Assembly (NCBI RefSeq): GCF_014199525.1
Contig: NZ_JACHNU010000002.1
Span: 1 to 64,000, forward strand
Direction: 5' to 3'
Source: Conexibacter arvalis
GTDB taxonomy: Bacteria > Actinomycetota > Thermoleophilia > Solirubrobacterales > Solirubrobacteraceae
DNA: 64,000 bases
Positions 6,791 through 15,596 of the stretch are shown here, one piece after another. The position numbers and the translations under genes were made by a program. The notes beneath the pieces are model-generated. The model was not told where the DNA came from. It was given only the letters and a program-made list of their open reading frames with translations, and ran no database searches. Position 1 is the first letter of the stretch. Each line of letters starts with the position of its first letter.

Positions 6791-8137
6791 ATGGCTCTGG
6801 ACTGCACGTATCGACTTCGGATCCCGCACCGCGTCGGGCAGCTGGCGACGGTGTGCGCCTGCATCGCCCGCCACGGCGGCGTCGTCGGAGACGTCTCGAC
6901 GATCTCCGTCGCCCGCCACGAGGCGCTGCGCGAGATCACGATCGAGGTGCGCGACAAGGCGCACGCCGACGAGCTGGCGGCGGGCCTGGCCGAGCTGCCG
7001 GACGTGCACGTCAGCTGGTACCACGACCGCGCGTTCATCGCCCACGACGGCGGCAAGCTCGAGGTCCGCGGCGTGCGCGCGGTCGAGTCCAACCAGCACG
7101 TCCGCGACGTCTACACGCCCGGCGTCGCGCGCGTCTCGACCGCGATCCACGAGCATCCCGAGCTGGCGCGCAAGTTCACGATGATCGGGCGCTCGGTCGC
7201 GATCGTCACCAACGGGACGCGCGTGCTCGGCCTCGGCGACATCGGCCCGGTCGCCGCGATGCCGGTGATGGAGGGCAAGGCGCTCTTCTACGGCCAGCTG
7301 GTCGGGATCAGCGCGGTGCCGATCCTCGTCGACACCAAGGACGTCGACGAGTTCGTCGAGACGGTCGTCCGCATCGCGCCGGGCTTCGGCGGGATCCACC
7401 TGGAGGACATCTCGGCGCCGGCCTGCTTCGAGATCGAGCGGCGGCTGATCGAGGCCCTCCCCCAGCCGGTGATGCACGACGACGTCCACGGCACGGCCGT
7501 CGTCACCTTCGCGGCGGCGATCGCCGCCTGCCGCCACGCCGGCATGCGGCTCGACGAGGCGGTCGTCGGCCAGATCGGCCTCGGCGCGGCCGGCTTCGGC
7601 ATCGCCAGCCTGATCCACGACGCCGGCGTCAGACGCCTCGTCGCGACCGATCCCAACCCCGGCGCCCGCGACCGCGCGAGCGCGCGCGGGATGGAGGTCG
7701 CAGACCTCGAGACGGTGATGCGCGAGGCCGACGTCGTCGTGGCGACCAGCGGCCAGCCCGGTCTGATCTCGCCCGAGCTCGTGCGCCCGGGACAGGTCGT
7801 GCTGGCGCTGACCAACCCGGTGCCGGAGATCGAGCCCGACGTCGCGCTGGCGGCCGGCGCGGCCTTCGCCGCCGACGGCACCTCGGTCAACAACGTGCTC
7901 GGCTACCCGGGCATCTTCCACGGTGCCCTGCTGGCCGGCGCGAGCGCGATCAACCTCGAGATGAAGCGCGCGGCCGCCTGGGCGCTGGCGGGGCTGACGG
8001 TCGAGTCCGAGCTGGTCCCCGACGTGCTCGACCCGGCCGTCCACGACGCCGTCGCCCAGGCCGTCCGGCAGGCCGCGATCGACAGCGGCGCCGCGGTGGA
8101 CGGCGGCGGCGCCGCAGCGGCGCCGCGCGCCGCCTGA
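6791..8137 (+). CDS. Malic enzyme (NAD(P)-dependent, decarboxylating) with N-terminal ACT domain
   Basis: A 448-residue protein. Residues 1-75 form an ACT-type ligand-binding domain ([24 protein letters not shown] typical of amino acid sensors). Residues 80-440 are the malic enzyme: VYTPGVARV, the N-terminal catalytic domain with [19 protein letters not shown] and the metal-binding [10 protein letters not shown], and a Rossmann domain with [13 protein letters not shown]. It should convert malate to pyruvate and CO2, linking the TCA cycle to pyruvate. The fused ACT domain suggests allosteric control by a small ligand such as an amino acid. An Ala/Gly-rich tail ends the protein. The gene is monocistronic and preceded by an operator-like inverted repeat. 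Confidence 0.9.
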   Translation: MALDCTYRLRIPHRVGQLATVCACIARHGGVVGDVSTISVARHEALREITIEVRDKAHADELAAGLAELPDVHVSWYHDRAFIAHDGGKLEVRGVRAVESNQHVRDVYTPGVARVSTAIHEHPELARKFTMIGRSVAIVTNGTRVLGLGDIGPVAAMPVMEGKALFYGQLVGISAVPILVDTKDVDEFVETVVRIAPGFGGIHLEDISAPACFEIERRLIEALPQPVMHDDVHGTAVVTFAAAIAACRHAGMRLDEAVVGQIGLGAAGFGIASLIHDAGVRRLVATDPNPGARDRASARGMEVADLETVMREADVVVATSGQPGLISPELVRPGQVVLALTNPVPEIEPDVALAAGAAFAADGTSVNNVLGYPGIFHGALLAGASAINLEMKRAAAWALAGLTVESELVPDVLDPAVHDAVAQAVRQAAIDSGAAVDGGGAAAAPRAA

Positions 8138-8141
8138 CCGC

Positions 8142-9023
8142 TCACGTCATCTTGTCGACGGCGCCCTTGACCTTGTCCATGACGCCGCCGCCCTGACCGT
8201 CGGAGCGGGTCGCCTCGCGGCCGGCGTGGACCGAGACGGGGCCGCCCATCAGCTCCGGCTCCTGGCCCGCGACGGCATGCGGGTCGCCGACGTGGAACTC
8301 GCTCCGCCCGTCCAGCGACGCGCCCTGGGACCAGCGGCCCATCTCCGCGTCGGGCGAGTCGGAGTGGTTGAAGAAGGCGTAGGCGTACTCCTTGTAGCCG
8401 CCCTCGTCGATCACGTCGTTGGGTGCCGAGGCGAAGGTGTCGCCGATGTCCTCGATCGCCGCCATCCACTGCTGCTGGTGCATCGTGTCGCGCGCGATCA
8501 GGAACGACAGCATGTCCTTCATCCCCGGATCGTCGGTCAGCTCCCGCAGCCGCGCCGCGAGCGTGCGTCCGATCGCCTCGGCGGCGACGTTGGCGCGCAT
8601 GTTCGCGGTCAGGTTGCCGCCGACGTCGATGCAAGCGGCGTTGAACGGGACGCCGTTGGCGTCGGAGGGCATCGCCGCGAGGCCCGCGGAGAGGAAGTGG
8701 CGCGGCTCGATCCCGCCCATCCGCGCGGAGACCAGCGGGTTCGTCACAACGTCCTCGACCTTCTCGGACGGCATCCCGTCGAGGTTCATCGCGACCGCGG
8801 TCGCCAGCACCTCGATGTGGCCGATCTCCTCCGTCCCGGTGGCGAGCAGCATGTCGCGGTATCTCTTCGGCCCGCGCGTCCCCCACGCCTGGAAGAGATA
8901 CTGGTTCATCACCCGCATCTCGCCCTCAGGGCCGCCGATCGCCTGCTGCAGCATGCGCCCGAAGACCGGGTTCGGTCTGTCGACGCGCACCGTGTAGGCC
9001 AGCTCTCTGTGATGGTGGAACAT
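8142..9023 (-). CDS. Manganese (non-haem) catalase
   Basis: A 293-residue di-manganese catalase that breaks down hydrogen peroxide. The metal ligands known for the family are in place: Glu35 (GPEGEMRVMNQY), Glu66 and His69 (TEEIGHIE), Glu149 (AAEA) and His182 (RDTMHQQQW). The C-terminal tail is longer than the four-helix core and ends with a Gly-rich, Lys-rich stretch (GGGVMDKVKGAVDKMT). It is convergent with the malic enzyme gene, only 4 bases apart, and lies downstream of a DUF4142-like exported-protein gene on the same strand, a common neighbour of stress genes. Confidence 0.93.
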   Translation of the reverse strand: MFHHHRELAYTVRVDRPNPVFGRMLQQAIGGPEGEMRVMNQYLFQAWGTRGPKRYRDMLLATGTEEIGHIEVLATAVAMNLDGMPSEKVEDVVTNPLVSARMGGIEPRHFLSAGLAAMPSDANGVPFNAACIDVGGNLTANMRANVAAEAIGRTLAARLRELTDDPGMKDMLSFLIARDTMHQQQWMAAIEDIGDTFASAPNDVIDEGGYKEYAYAFFNHSDSPDAEMGRWSQGASLDGRSEFHVGDPHAVAGQEPELMGGPVSVHAGREATRSDGQGGGVMDKVKGAVDKMT

Positions 9024-9100
9024 GAAGCCTCCTCGTTGTGGCCTGGACCGCTTACGTGCCCGCCCGTCGCCGGCTCAACCACGCGAGCGGCGCGCCGTCC

Positions 9101-9775
9101 TCAGCGCTGACGCGCGTGGGCATGGCGGTGGTGGCCGTGCTTGCGGCCGCCGTGGTCGCCGCGATCGCCGTGGTCACCGCGGCGTCCGTTGTCCCCGTGC
9201 CGGTCGTTCCCCGGGCCGCGGGCGGCCTCGGAGAGGTCGAGCAGCTCGCCGAGGTGACGGGTGATGATCGGCAGCGCGCCCTGGCCGAGCGTGCGGATCT
9301 GCGGCTGCTCGCCGCGGATGGCGGCGCGGAGGTTCAGCAGCAGCGCGTCCCGGTGCGCCGCGATCTGCGCGTCGATCCAGGCCGCGTCGAAGTCGGGACC
9401 GCGGAGACGCGCGAGCGCCTCGACGGTCGCCTGCTGCCGCGGTGAGAGTCCCTCCGGCACGGCGACGCCGAGGGCGGCCGCGACGGCGCTGCCCTGCTCG
9501 AGCAGTCTGGTGTGGTCGGTCACGAACATCGCGCCGAGCGCTCTGACCTCGCTCGACTCGGCCCGCTGCTGGGCGAGCTGCCCGGTCACGATCTCGAAGC
9601 GGTTGGCCTGTGCCGCCGCGGGCAGGTACGCCTCCGCGGAGATCGGGGCGATCCGCGCGTGGCGACTGTGCCCGTCGGCATGCCTCGGGCCGTCGTTCGC
9701 GGATGCGGTGGAGGGCAGGACGACGAGGGCCGCCGCGGCGATCACGACCGCGAGCGGCTTGGGTGAGAGGCGCAT
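9101..9775 (-). CDS. Exported DUF4142-like (ferritin-like fold) protein
   Basis: A 224-residue protein with a signal peptide (MRLSPKPLAVVIAAAALVVLPSTASA, cleavage near residue 26). The body, residues 48-185, is a helical domain with FEIVTGQLAQQRAESSEVRALGAMFVTDHTRLLEQ, which matches the DUF4142 pattern of long amphipathic helices and the D-H-T motif. The tail, residues 186-224, is very rich in Gly, Asp, His and Arg (DRHGDNGRRGDHGD, KHGHHRHAHARQR) and may bind metal. Its position next to Mn catalase suggests a stress or metal-related role, which is inference. Confidence 0.7.
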   Translation of the reverse strand: MRLSPKPLAVVIAAAALVVLPSTASANDGPRHADGHSRHARIAPISAEAYLPAAAQANRFEIVTGQLAQQRAESSEVRALGAMFVTDHTRLLEQGSAVAAALGVAVPEGLSPRQQATVEALARLRGPDFDAAWIDAQIAAHRDALLLNLRAAIRGEQPQIRTLGQGALPIITRHLGELLDLSEAARGPGNDRHGDNGRRGDHGDRGDHGGRKHGHHRHAHARQR

Positions 9776-9853
9776 GGCCGCTCCTTTCCAAGTTGACGGA
9801 CCGCTTCGATACCCACCGACCGCAGGCTCACGCGGGCGTTGCCGCGCACCCGG

Positions 9854-9877
9854 CGCCCGGGCACTTCTGCCCGGGCG
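9854..9877. terminator. Ten-bp hairpin with tetraloop
   Basis: CGCCCGGGCA at 9854-9863 pairs perfectly with TGCCCGGGCG at 9868-9877 around the tetraloop CTTC (GAAG on the minus strand). It lies 34 bases past the stop of the enolase-superfamily gene and before the DUF4142-like gene, so it probably terminates the former. Confidence 0.6.
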
Positions 9878-9910
9878 GCGGGCGGCTCCCCCGGTCTGTC
9901 CCGTCGCCCG

Positions 9911-10975
9911 CTACGCGGCCCAGCGAAAGCCGACCGCGTCGGGGCGGGGCGTCAGCGGACTGCCCGGCAGCTCGCCTGCCGGCGCGTCCTCGTTGTACGC
10001 GCTCGGCGCCACGTCGTTGGGCGCGTCGGCGTGGAAGAGCGCGGCCAGCAGCTCGATCTGGCCGCGGCCGACGCCCAGCTCGCCCATGCCGCCGCCGTAC
10101 ATCGGCCGCCGCTCTCGCGCGCAGCGGGCGTAGACCTCGAACAGCTCGCGCAGGCTGCCGATGCGCGACGGCTTGACGTTCACCACGCGTCCGGGCGGCG
10201 ACGTCGCGCCGATGTCGTCGGCGGTGTGGATCGGCGCGTCGTAGGAGACGCGCTCGACGTGGGCGCCGAGCCGCCGCGCGATCTCGGGCAGGTCGTGCGG
10301 ATCCTCCAGGTAGGCGTCGGGGAACGCGGCGAGCACGCGGTCGTACAGCGCGCCGAGCGCCGCCGGATCCTCGACCTCGAAGCCGTAGCGGCCCTTGAAG
10401 TCGATCGTGTCGACCGCGCCGGTCGCGGCCACCTCGTCGACCAGCGCCGGCGCCCAGGTCGCCTCCGCGTCGAGTTTGAAGCGCACGCCCGGCGAGCGGG
10501 CGAGCCGCCGGCGGACGTGCTCGATCGACGGCTGCTCGCCGAGGCCGAGCGAGTTGACGAAGCGGACCGGTCGCGGCTCGAGGCCGAGCGCGTCGTGCAG
10601 CGAGCGGCCGGCCTGGCGCAGGGCGAGGTCGAGCGCCGCCGACTCGAACGCCCAGGTGCGATAGCGCCGGGCCGCCTCCCACTCCGGCGGTCTCGGCCAC
10701 GGATCGAGCGTCGCGAGGTGGTCGCAGAAGCCGGCGAGCGTCCACACGCCGGCGAGCGGCAGCGCGGGCCGGGCCTCGTGCAGCGACGTGCCGTCCTCGA
10801 CATGGACCGAGACGTCCTCCCCCACCCCTTCGACGCCGCCGCCGGCGAGCCGCACGTGCGTCGTCACGCGCTCGAACTCGTGGGCGAGGACGGCGTGCAG
10901 CCGCTCGTACTCGCACGACTCGACGACGAGCGGCAGGTCAGCCAGCCGCGGCCAGAGCGATTCCGTGTGCGCCAT
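9911..10975 (-). CDS. Enolase-superfamily enzyme (mandelate racemase/muconate cycloisomerase-like)
   Basis: A 354-residue protein with an N-terminal capping domain (residues 1-120) and a TIM-barrel domain. The barrel shows the staggered metal ligands of the superfamily as IDFKGRYG, YLEDPHDL and VSYDAPIH, and a lysine strand reading VRFKLDAEATW. The strand VNVKPSRIGSLRELFE and the motif YGGGMGELGVGRGQ also fit. The superfamily removes a proton next to a carboxylate (racemases, epimerases, cycloisomerases, dehydratases); which reaction applies here cannot be read from sequence alone. It is a single gene in tandem behind the TetR gene. Confidence 0.78.
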   Translation of the reverse strand: MAHTESLWPRLADLPLVVESCEYERLHAVLAHEFERVTTHVRLAGGGVEGVGEDVSVHVEDGTSLHEARPALPLAGVWTLAGFCDHLATLDPWPRPPEWEAARRYRTWAFESAALDLALRQAGRSLHDALGLEPRPVRFVNSLGLGEQPSIEHVRRRLARSPGVRFKLDAEATWAPALVDEVAATGAVDTIDFKGRYGFEVEDPAALGALYDRVLAAFPDAYLEDPHDLPEIARRLGAHVERVSYDAPIHTADDIGATSPPGRVVNVKPSRIGSLRELFEVYARCARERRPMYGGGMGELGVGRGQIELLAALFHADAPNDVAPSAYNEDAPAGELPGSPLTPRPDAVGFRWAA

Positions 10976-11009
10976 CGCCCCGCAGCCTAGCCCGAGCGGC
11001 CGGCTGCGG

Positions 11010-11705
11010 TCAGCGGCCTGACGTGCCGGTGCCGTCGCCGTCGCCCGCGCCGGCGTGCCGAGCGAGGCCGTCGAGCAGGTAGTCGAGTCCGAGCGCGAAG
11101 GTCCGGTCCTCGTCGCGGTCGTCGAGATGGCCGTGGGCGTGGAGGGTCGGGTAGTCGTCGCGGTGGGCGCGGAGGTGGTCGCGAGCGGCGCGGCGGAGCT
11201 CGGGGTCGGTGGTGCGCTCCCAGCTGGAGCGGGTGACGGCCGAGCCGATCGCGTAGTCGGCGATCGCGTGGGTGCCGGCGGTGAGATGCGGCTCGCGCAG
11301 GCCGGCGCGCCGCAGCGTCGCCTGGAGGTGCTCGGTGCGCGCGAGGACGTTGGGGCCGAGCAGCGGGCGGCCGAGCAGCGCGGCCGACCAGCCGTGCCGC
11401 AGCATCGCGGCGTGCCAGGCGGAGACGAGCGCGCGGACGTCGCGGCGCCAGTCGCGGCTCGGGCGTCTCGGGATCGGGACGTCGGCGAAGATCGCGTCGA
11501 GCGCGAGGTCGATCACGTCGTCCTTGGTCGGGACGTGCCAGTAGAGCGTCGTCGGGCCGGCGTCGAGCCGCTCGGCCAGGCGGCGCATCGTCAGGCCGGC
11601 GACCCCCTCCTCGTCGAGCAGCGCGACCGCCTCCTCGACGATCCGCGCACGGGTCAGCGACGGCTTGTCCCGCCCCCGGCGCTCGGGCTGCAACCAGACG
11701 CTCAT
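11010..11705 (-). CDS. TetR-family transcriptional repressor
   Basis: A 231-residue regulator. The N-terminal helix-turn-helix spans residues 18-65 (RIVEEAVALLDEEGVAGLTMRRLAERLDAGPTTLYWHV). The C-terminal part resembles the TetR_C ligand-binding domain (WRRDVRALVSAWHAAMLRH, ADYAIGSAVT, FALGLDYLLDGL). It is divergent from the ABC-F gene, and a 25-bp inverted repeat between them is its likely operator. The arrangement suggests that it represses both genes until a ligand, probably an antibiotic-like compound, is bound. Confidence 0.88.
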   Translation of the reverse strand: MSVWLQPERRGRDKPSLTRARIVEEAVALLDEEGVAGLTMRRLAERLDAGPTTLYWHVPTKDDVIDLALDAIFADVPIPRRPSRDWRRDVRALVSAWHAAMLRHGWSAALLGRPLLGPNVLARTEHLQATLRRAGLREPHLTAGTHAIADYAIGSAVTRSSWERTTDPELRRAARDHLRAHRDDYPTLHAHGHLDDRDEDRTFALGLDYLLDGLARHAGAGDGDGTGTSGR

Positions 11706-11726
11706 CGCTCGGCAGGCTATCGTTCC

Positions 11727-11751
11727 GGTTCTAGAACAGTGTTCGAGAACC
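11727..11751. promoter_or_regulatory. TetR-type operator in the divergent promoter
   Basis: GGTTCTAGAAC at 11727-11737 and GTTCGAGAACC at 11741-11751 form a 25-bp inverted repeat with one mismatch and a three-base centre (AGT). Each half is itself a GTTCNAGAAC palindrome. It lies between the divergent TetR and ABC-F starts, 22 and 26 bases away, where bound repressor would block both promoters. Confidence 0.75.
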
Positions 11752-11776
11752 AGATCATCGATCCGGAAGCACTGGG

Positions 11777-13387
11777 ATGACCGGCGCCGCGCACCTGGAG
11801 GTCCGCGACCTGCGCTACGTGCGGCCCGACGGCCGGCTGCTGCTCGACGGCGTCTCGTTCGCCGTCGGCGGCGGCGAGACGGTCGCCCTCGTCGGGCCCA
11901 ACGGCGGCGGCAAGACGACGCTGCTGCGACTGATCGCCGGCGAGCTGCACCCCGACGGCGGCAGCGTCACCGCGTCGGCCGGCGTCGGCTTCATGCCGCA
12001 GCTGATCGGCGCCGGCCCGGGGAGCGGGAGCGTCCGCGACCAGCTGCTGGCCGTCGCGCCTCCGCGGATCCGGCGCGCCGCCGCCGCGCTCGCCCGCGCC
12101 GAGGCGCGGCTGGCCGAGCGCGGCGACGAGGCGACGCAGCTCGCCTACGCGGCGGCGCTCGCCGAGCAGGCCGACGCCGGCGGCTACGAGCTCGAGGTCG
12201 TGTGGGATGCCGTCGCCCGCGACGCGCTCGGGCTTCCCTACGCCGAGGTCGCCGATCGTCCCGTCGCCTCGCTCTCCGGCGGCGAGCGGAAGCGGCTCGT
12301 GCTGGAGGCGCTGCTGCGCGGGCCCGACGAGATCGTGCTGCTGGACGAGCCCGACAACGCGCTCGACGTTCCCGCCAAGGAACGGCTCGAGCACGACCTG
12401 CGGGCGACCGCCAAGACGGTCGTGCTCGTCTCCCACGACCGCCAGGTGATCGCCGCCGCGGCCGACCGCGTCGTCACCGTCGAGGACGGCGGCGTCTGGG
12501 TGCACCCGGCCGGCTTCGCCACCTACGCCGAGGCGCGCCGCCGTCGCCTCGGCCGGCTCGAGGCGCGGCGACGCGACTGGAACCGCGAGCGCGCGCGGCT
12601 GCGCCAGCTCGTGCACGCGCGCCGCCAGAGCGCCGCGCGCAATGACGGGCTGGCCGGCTCGTACCGCGCCGCGCAGGCACGTCTCGCGCGGTTCGAGGCA
12701 GCCGGGCCGCCGACCGCGCCGCCGCAGCCGCAGAACGTCCGCATGCGGCTGCGGGGCGGCCGCACCGGCAAGCAGGCGGTGATCGCCGAGCGGCTCGCGA
12801 TCCCCGGCCTGCTGCGACCGTTCGACCTCGAGGTCTGGTTCGGCGAGCGCGTCGCGCTGCACGGCGCCAATGGCGTTGGCAAGTCCCGCTTCCTCGAGCT
12901 GCTCGCCGACGCGGGGCGGCCGGGCGCCCGAATGGCGCCCGGGCCGTCGCGCCCGCCCCACGACGGCACGCTCCGCTTCGGCGCCCGCGTTCTCCCCGGC
13001 CTCTTCGTCCAGACCCACCGGCGCCCCGACCTCCACGGCCGCACGCCCGCCGCGATCGTCATGGCCGACCACGCGCTGGAGAGCGGCGAGGCGATCGCAG
13101 CGCTGGCCCGCTACGAGCTCGCCGCGACCCGCGACCAGCCGTTCGAGACGCTCTCCGGCGGCGAGCAGGCGCGGCTGCAGATCCTCCTGCTGGAGCTGGC
13201 CGGCGCCACGCTCCTGCTGCTCGACGAGCCGACCGACAACCTCGACCTCCACAGCGCCGACGCGCTCCAGCAGGGTCTCCAGGGCTACGCCGGCGCCGTC
13301 CTCTTCGCCACCCACGACCGCTGGTTCGCCGCCGACGCCGACCGCCGCCTCCACTTCGCGGACGACGGCTCGGTGCGCGAGGCCTGA
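11777..13387 (+). CDS. ABC-F family ATPase (ribosome-associated, antibiotic-resistance type)
   Basis: A 536-residue protein with two ABC ATPase domains and no membrane segments. The first has Walker A GPNGGGKTT (about residue 42), signature LSGGERKR and Walker B LLDEPDNALD. The second has GANGVGKS, LSGGEQAR and LLLDEPTDNLD. A charged inter-domain linker (ARRRRLGRLEARRRDWNRERARLRQLVHARR, described in part) fits the ABC-F tRNA-interaction region. ABC-F proteins bind the ribosome and dislodge drugs or resolve stalled states. Divergent control by a TetR regulator fits an inducible resistance factor. Confidence 0.85.
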   Translation: MTGAAHLEVRDLRYVRPDGRLLLDGVSFAVGGGETVALVGPNGGGKTTLLRLIAGELHPDGGSVTASAGVGFMPQLIGAGPGSGSVRDQLLAVAPPRIRRAAAALARAEARLAERGDEATQLAYAAALAEQADAGGYELEVVWDAVARDALGLPYAEVADRPVASLSGGERKRLVLEALLRGPDEIVLLDEPDNALDVPAKERLEHDLRATAKTVVLVSHDRQVIAAAADRVVTVEDGGVWVHPAGFATYAEARRRRLGRLEARRRDWNRERARLRQLVHARRQSAARNDGLAGSYRAAQARLARFEAAGPPTAPPQPQNVRMRLRGGRTGKQAVIAERLAIPGLLRPFDLEVWFGERVALHGANGVGKSRFLELLADAGRPGARMAPGPSRPPHDGTLRFGARVLPGLFVQTHRRPDLHGRTPAAIVMADHALESGEAIAALARYELAATRDQPFETLSGGEQARLQILLLELAGATLLLLDEPTDNLDLHSADALQQGLQGYAGAVLFATHDRWFAADADRRLHFADDGSVREA

Positions 13388-13401
13388 GCGGAAGCGAGCG
13401 C

Positions 13402-14850
13402 TCAGCCGAGGTGGCCGCCGTACCCGGCGAGCTTGTTGCCGAGCGCGAGGATCCGCGACGGCTTGCCGGTGCGCAGCTCGCGTCTGTCGCCGACGTCGCG
13501 CATCGCCCACACGAGCGTCGAGCCGATCGCGCGCAGCGGCTCCGGGTGCCAGCGCGGCAGCGGGCGGCTGTCGACCCACGGCAGGCGCGACAGCTCGGTG
13601 TCGCGGCCCAGCAGCAGGTCGGCGAGCGTGCGGCCGGCGAGGTTCGACGGCGCGACGCCCTCGCCGACGTAGCCGCCGGCCCAGGCGAGGCCGGTCGCGC
13701 GGTCGACGCCGACGGTCGGGACCCAGCGGCGCGAGGTGCCGAAGACGCCGGTCCAGCTCCGCTCGATCTTCACGTCGCGCAGCGCCGGGAACAGCTTCAC
13801 CAGCTCGGCGTGGTACATCGCCCGCACTCTCTCGATCGCCGGACCGGGCTCGCCGGGGCTGGAGCGGAACTTGTACGGGACGCGGTTGTCGTCGCCCCCG
13901 ATCGTGATGCGGCCGTCGGCGGTGTGCTGGAGGTGCAGGAAGGGATGCTCGGCGAGCAGCGCCTCCCGTCTGGCCCAGCCGACCTGCTCCCACAGCTCCG
14001 CGGGGATCGGCTCGGTCACGAGCATCGAGGTGTGGATCGGGACGATCAGCCCGCTCGCGCCGCCGACGCTCTCCGTGTACGCCTCGGTCGCGCGCACGAC
14101 GAATCTCGCCCGCACCGTTCCGCGCGCCGTGTGCGCCGCGTGCGGCTCGACGCGGGTGACCGGCGAGTGGTCGTGGATCGTCGCGCCGAGCCGCTCGACC
14201 GCGTCGGCGAGGCCCCGCACGAGCCGCCCCGGGTGCATGCTGGCGCAGTGGCGGCTGAAGCGCGCACCGAGCGCGCCGTCGATCGCGATCCGCTCCGCGA
14301 CGCCGGCGGCGTCGAGCATCGTGCTGTCCTCCGGCCCGAAGCCCCAGCGGCGGTCGGCCTCGACCGACGCCTGGAAGCGACGCAGCTCCAGGTCGTTGCG
14401 CGCGACCATCATCACGCCGTTCTTGGAGAAGGAGCAGTCGATCCCCTCGCGCTCGACGGTCGCGCCGATCTCGTCGACGGTCGCCTGCAGCGCCCGCTCG
14501 ATCGCGAGCGCGCCGTCGCGCCCGCCCCGCTGCACCCAATGCTCGCGCGAGCCGGCGAGCTGCGCGATCACGGCGCCGCCGTTGCGGCCGGAGGCGCCGA
14601 AGCCGGTCGTCTCGGCGTCGAGCAGCACGACGTCGAGCGACGGCTCGGCGCGCTTGAGCGCGTACGCCGTCCACAGGCCGGTGTAGCCGGCGCCGACGAT
14701 GCAGACGTCCGCGTCGCGCGAGCCGCTCAGCGGCGCGCGCGCCGGAACCGCGGCCTGCTCGCCGTACATCTGCGCGAACCAGTGCGAGATCTCTGCTGCC
14801 TTCTGTGCCACGTCTGTCTGTCCTCTGTCGTGGGGAGTCTGCTGCGTCAC
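13402..14850 (-). CDS. FAD-dependent amino-acid/amine oxidase (DAO family)
   Basis: A 482-residue flavoprotein. The FAD-binding Rossmann motif is DVCIVGAGYTGLWTAYAL (about residues 47-66), followed by the ribose-binding acid in VVLLDAE and the family's GFGASGRNGG. The C-terminal half has VFGTSRRWVPTVGVD and AGGYVGEGVAPSNLAGRTLADLLLG, typical of the DAO/gamma-glutamylputrescine oxidase branch. Such enzymes oxidise secondary or primary amines to imines with oxygen. It starts 7 bases after the stop of the SDR-like gene, so the two form an operon, which lies at the left end of the IclR-linked island. Confidence 0.83.
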   Translation of the reverse strand: MTQQTPHDRGQTDVAQKAAEISHWFAQMYGEQAAVPARAPLSGSRDADVCIVGAGYTGLWTAYALKRAEPSLDVVLLDAETTGFGASGRNGGAVIAQLAGSREHWVQRGGRDGALAIERALQATVDEIGATVEREGIDCSFSKNGVMMVARNDLELRRFQASVEADRRWGFGPEDSTMLDAAGVAERIAIDGALGARFSRHCASMHPGRLVRGLADAVERLGATIHDHSPVTRVEPHAAHTARGTVRARFVVRATEAYTESVGGASGLIVPIHTSMLVTEPIPAELWEQVGWARREALLAEHPFLHLQHTADGRITIGGDDNRVPYKFRSSPGEPGPAIERVRAMYHAELVKLFPALRDVKIERSWTGVFGTSRRWVPTVGVDRATGLAWAGGYVGEGVAPSNLAGRTLADLLLGRDTELSRLPWVDSRPLPRWHPEPLRAIGSTLVWAMRDVGDRRELRTGKPSRILALGNKLAGYGGHLG

Positions 14851-14857
14851 GCGGCGT

Positions 14858-15502
14858 TCACGCGTACGCGACGGTGAAGCGAGCGCGCACGTGCGCGCCG
14901 CGCTCCAGCTCGTCGACGAGCGCGACCGCGTAGTCCTCGATCGAGATGCGGCTGTCGCCGTCGGCGTCGCGCACCATCTGCTCGCCGCCGATCGCGTAGG
15001 CGCCGGTCCGCTCGCCCGGCTCGATCACGTCGGCCGGGCTGAGGTAGGTCCAGGCGAGCACGCCGGCCTCGGCGCGGTAGATCTCGAGCGCTTCGCGCTG
15101 CGCGAGCGAGGCCGGCTTCCACGCGTCCGGGAAGCCGGGCGCGTCGACCGCCTGGAGGCCCGGGGCGACGAACAGGCTGCCGGCGCCGCCGACGACCAGC
15201 AGCCGCTCGACGCCGCCCTGCGGCAGCCCGGCGATCAGCGCCCGCGCCGCCGCGACCGCGACCGGCGGCCCCTCCGGCGGCACGCCGCCGACGGCGCTGA
15301 CCACGGCGTCGTGGCCGCGCACGGCCGCGGCGACGCTCGCCGCGTCGGTCACGTCGCCGACGACGGGGGTGCAGCCGGGCGGCAGCGCCTGCGCGCGCGC
15401 CGCATCGCGGACGACCGCGGTGACGGCGTGGCCGCGCCCGAGCGCCTCGACGGCGACACGGCTGCCGATCGCGCCCGTCGCGCCGAAGATCGCGACGTTC
15501 AT
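14858..15502 (-). CDS. NAD(P)H-binding (atypical SDR) protein
   Basis: A 214-residue protein starting MNVAIFGATGAIGSRVAVEALGRGH, a GxxGxxG Rossmann motif of atypical short-chain dehydrogenases (NmrA/NAD(P)-binding type). It continues VTAVVRDAARAQALPPGCTPVVGDVTDAASV, the standard second and third strand. The C-terminus contains AYAIGGEQMVRDADGDSRISIEDYAVALVDELE, typical for the family. AAGGAG precedes the ATG at 15502 by 9 bases, and this start fixes the Rossmann strand at the N-terminus. The reaction is unknown; it shares an operon with an amine-oxidase-like flavoprotein. Confidence 0.82.
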   Translation of the reverse strand: MNVAIFGATGAIGSRVAVEALGRGHAVTAVVRDAARAQALPPGCTPVVGDVTDAASVAAAVRGHDAVVSAVGGVPPEGPPVAVAAARALIAGLPQGGVERLLVVGGAGSLFVAPGLQAVDAPGFPDAWKPASLAQREALEIYRAEAGVLAWTYLSPADVIEPGERTGAYAIGGEQMVRDADGDSRISIEDYAVALVDELERGAHVRARFTVAYA

Positions 15503-15545
15503 GGGTGACATCTCCTTGGTGCAGGACGAAGCGAGAGCGGCGACT

Positions 15546-15580
15546 ATACCGTAAGTCGAACACATTAGCTCGATATTCGG
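15546..15580. promoter_or_regulatory. Operator-like motif, copy A of five
   Basis: Between the divergent SDR and MFS genes. It reads ATACCGT, then CGAAC at 15557-15561, nine bases, and CGATATTCGG ending at 15580. It matches copy B (33334-33368) at 29 of 35 positions without gaps, and shares CGAAC-N9-CGA with copies at 17652, 26187 (minus) and 31083. The outer CGAA and TTCG give dyad symmetry. The likely binder is the IclR regulator encoded at 16826-17530. Confidence 0.7.
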
Positions 15581-15596
15581 GTACCGTGCTCGCACG

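Noticed and set aside
6086-8044. Long minus-strand frame of about 650 codons opposite the malic enzyme
   Set aside because: It mirrors codon positions of the malic enzyme and ArsC-like genes. Only its last 30 codons were considered separately as a possible leader peptide.
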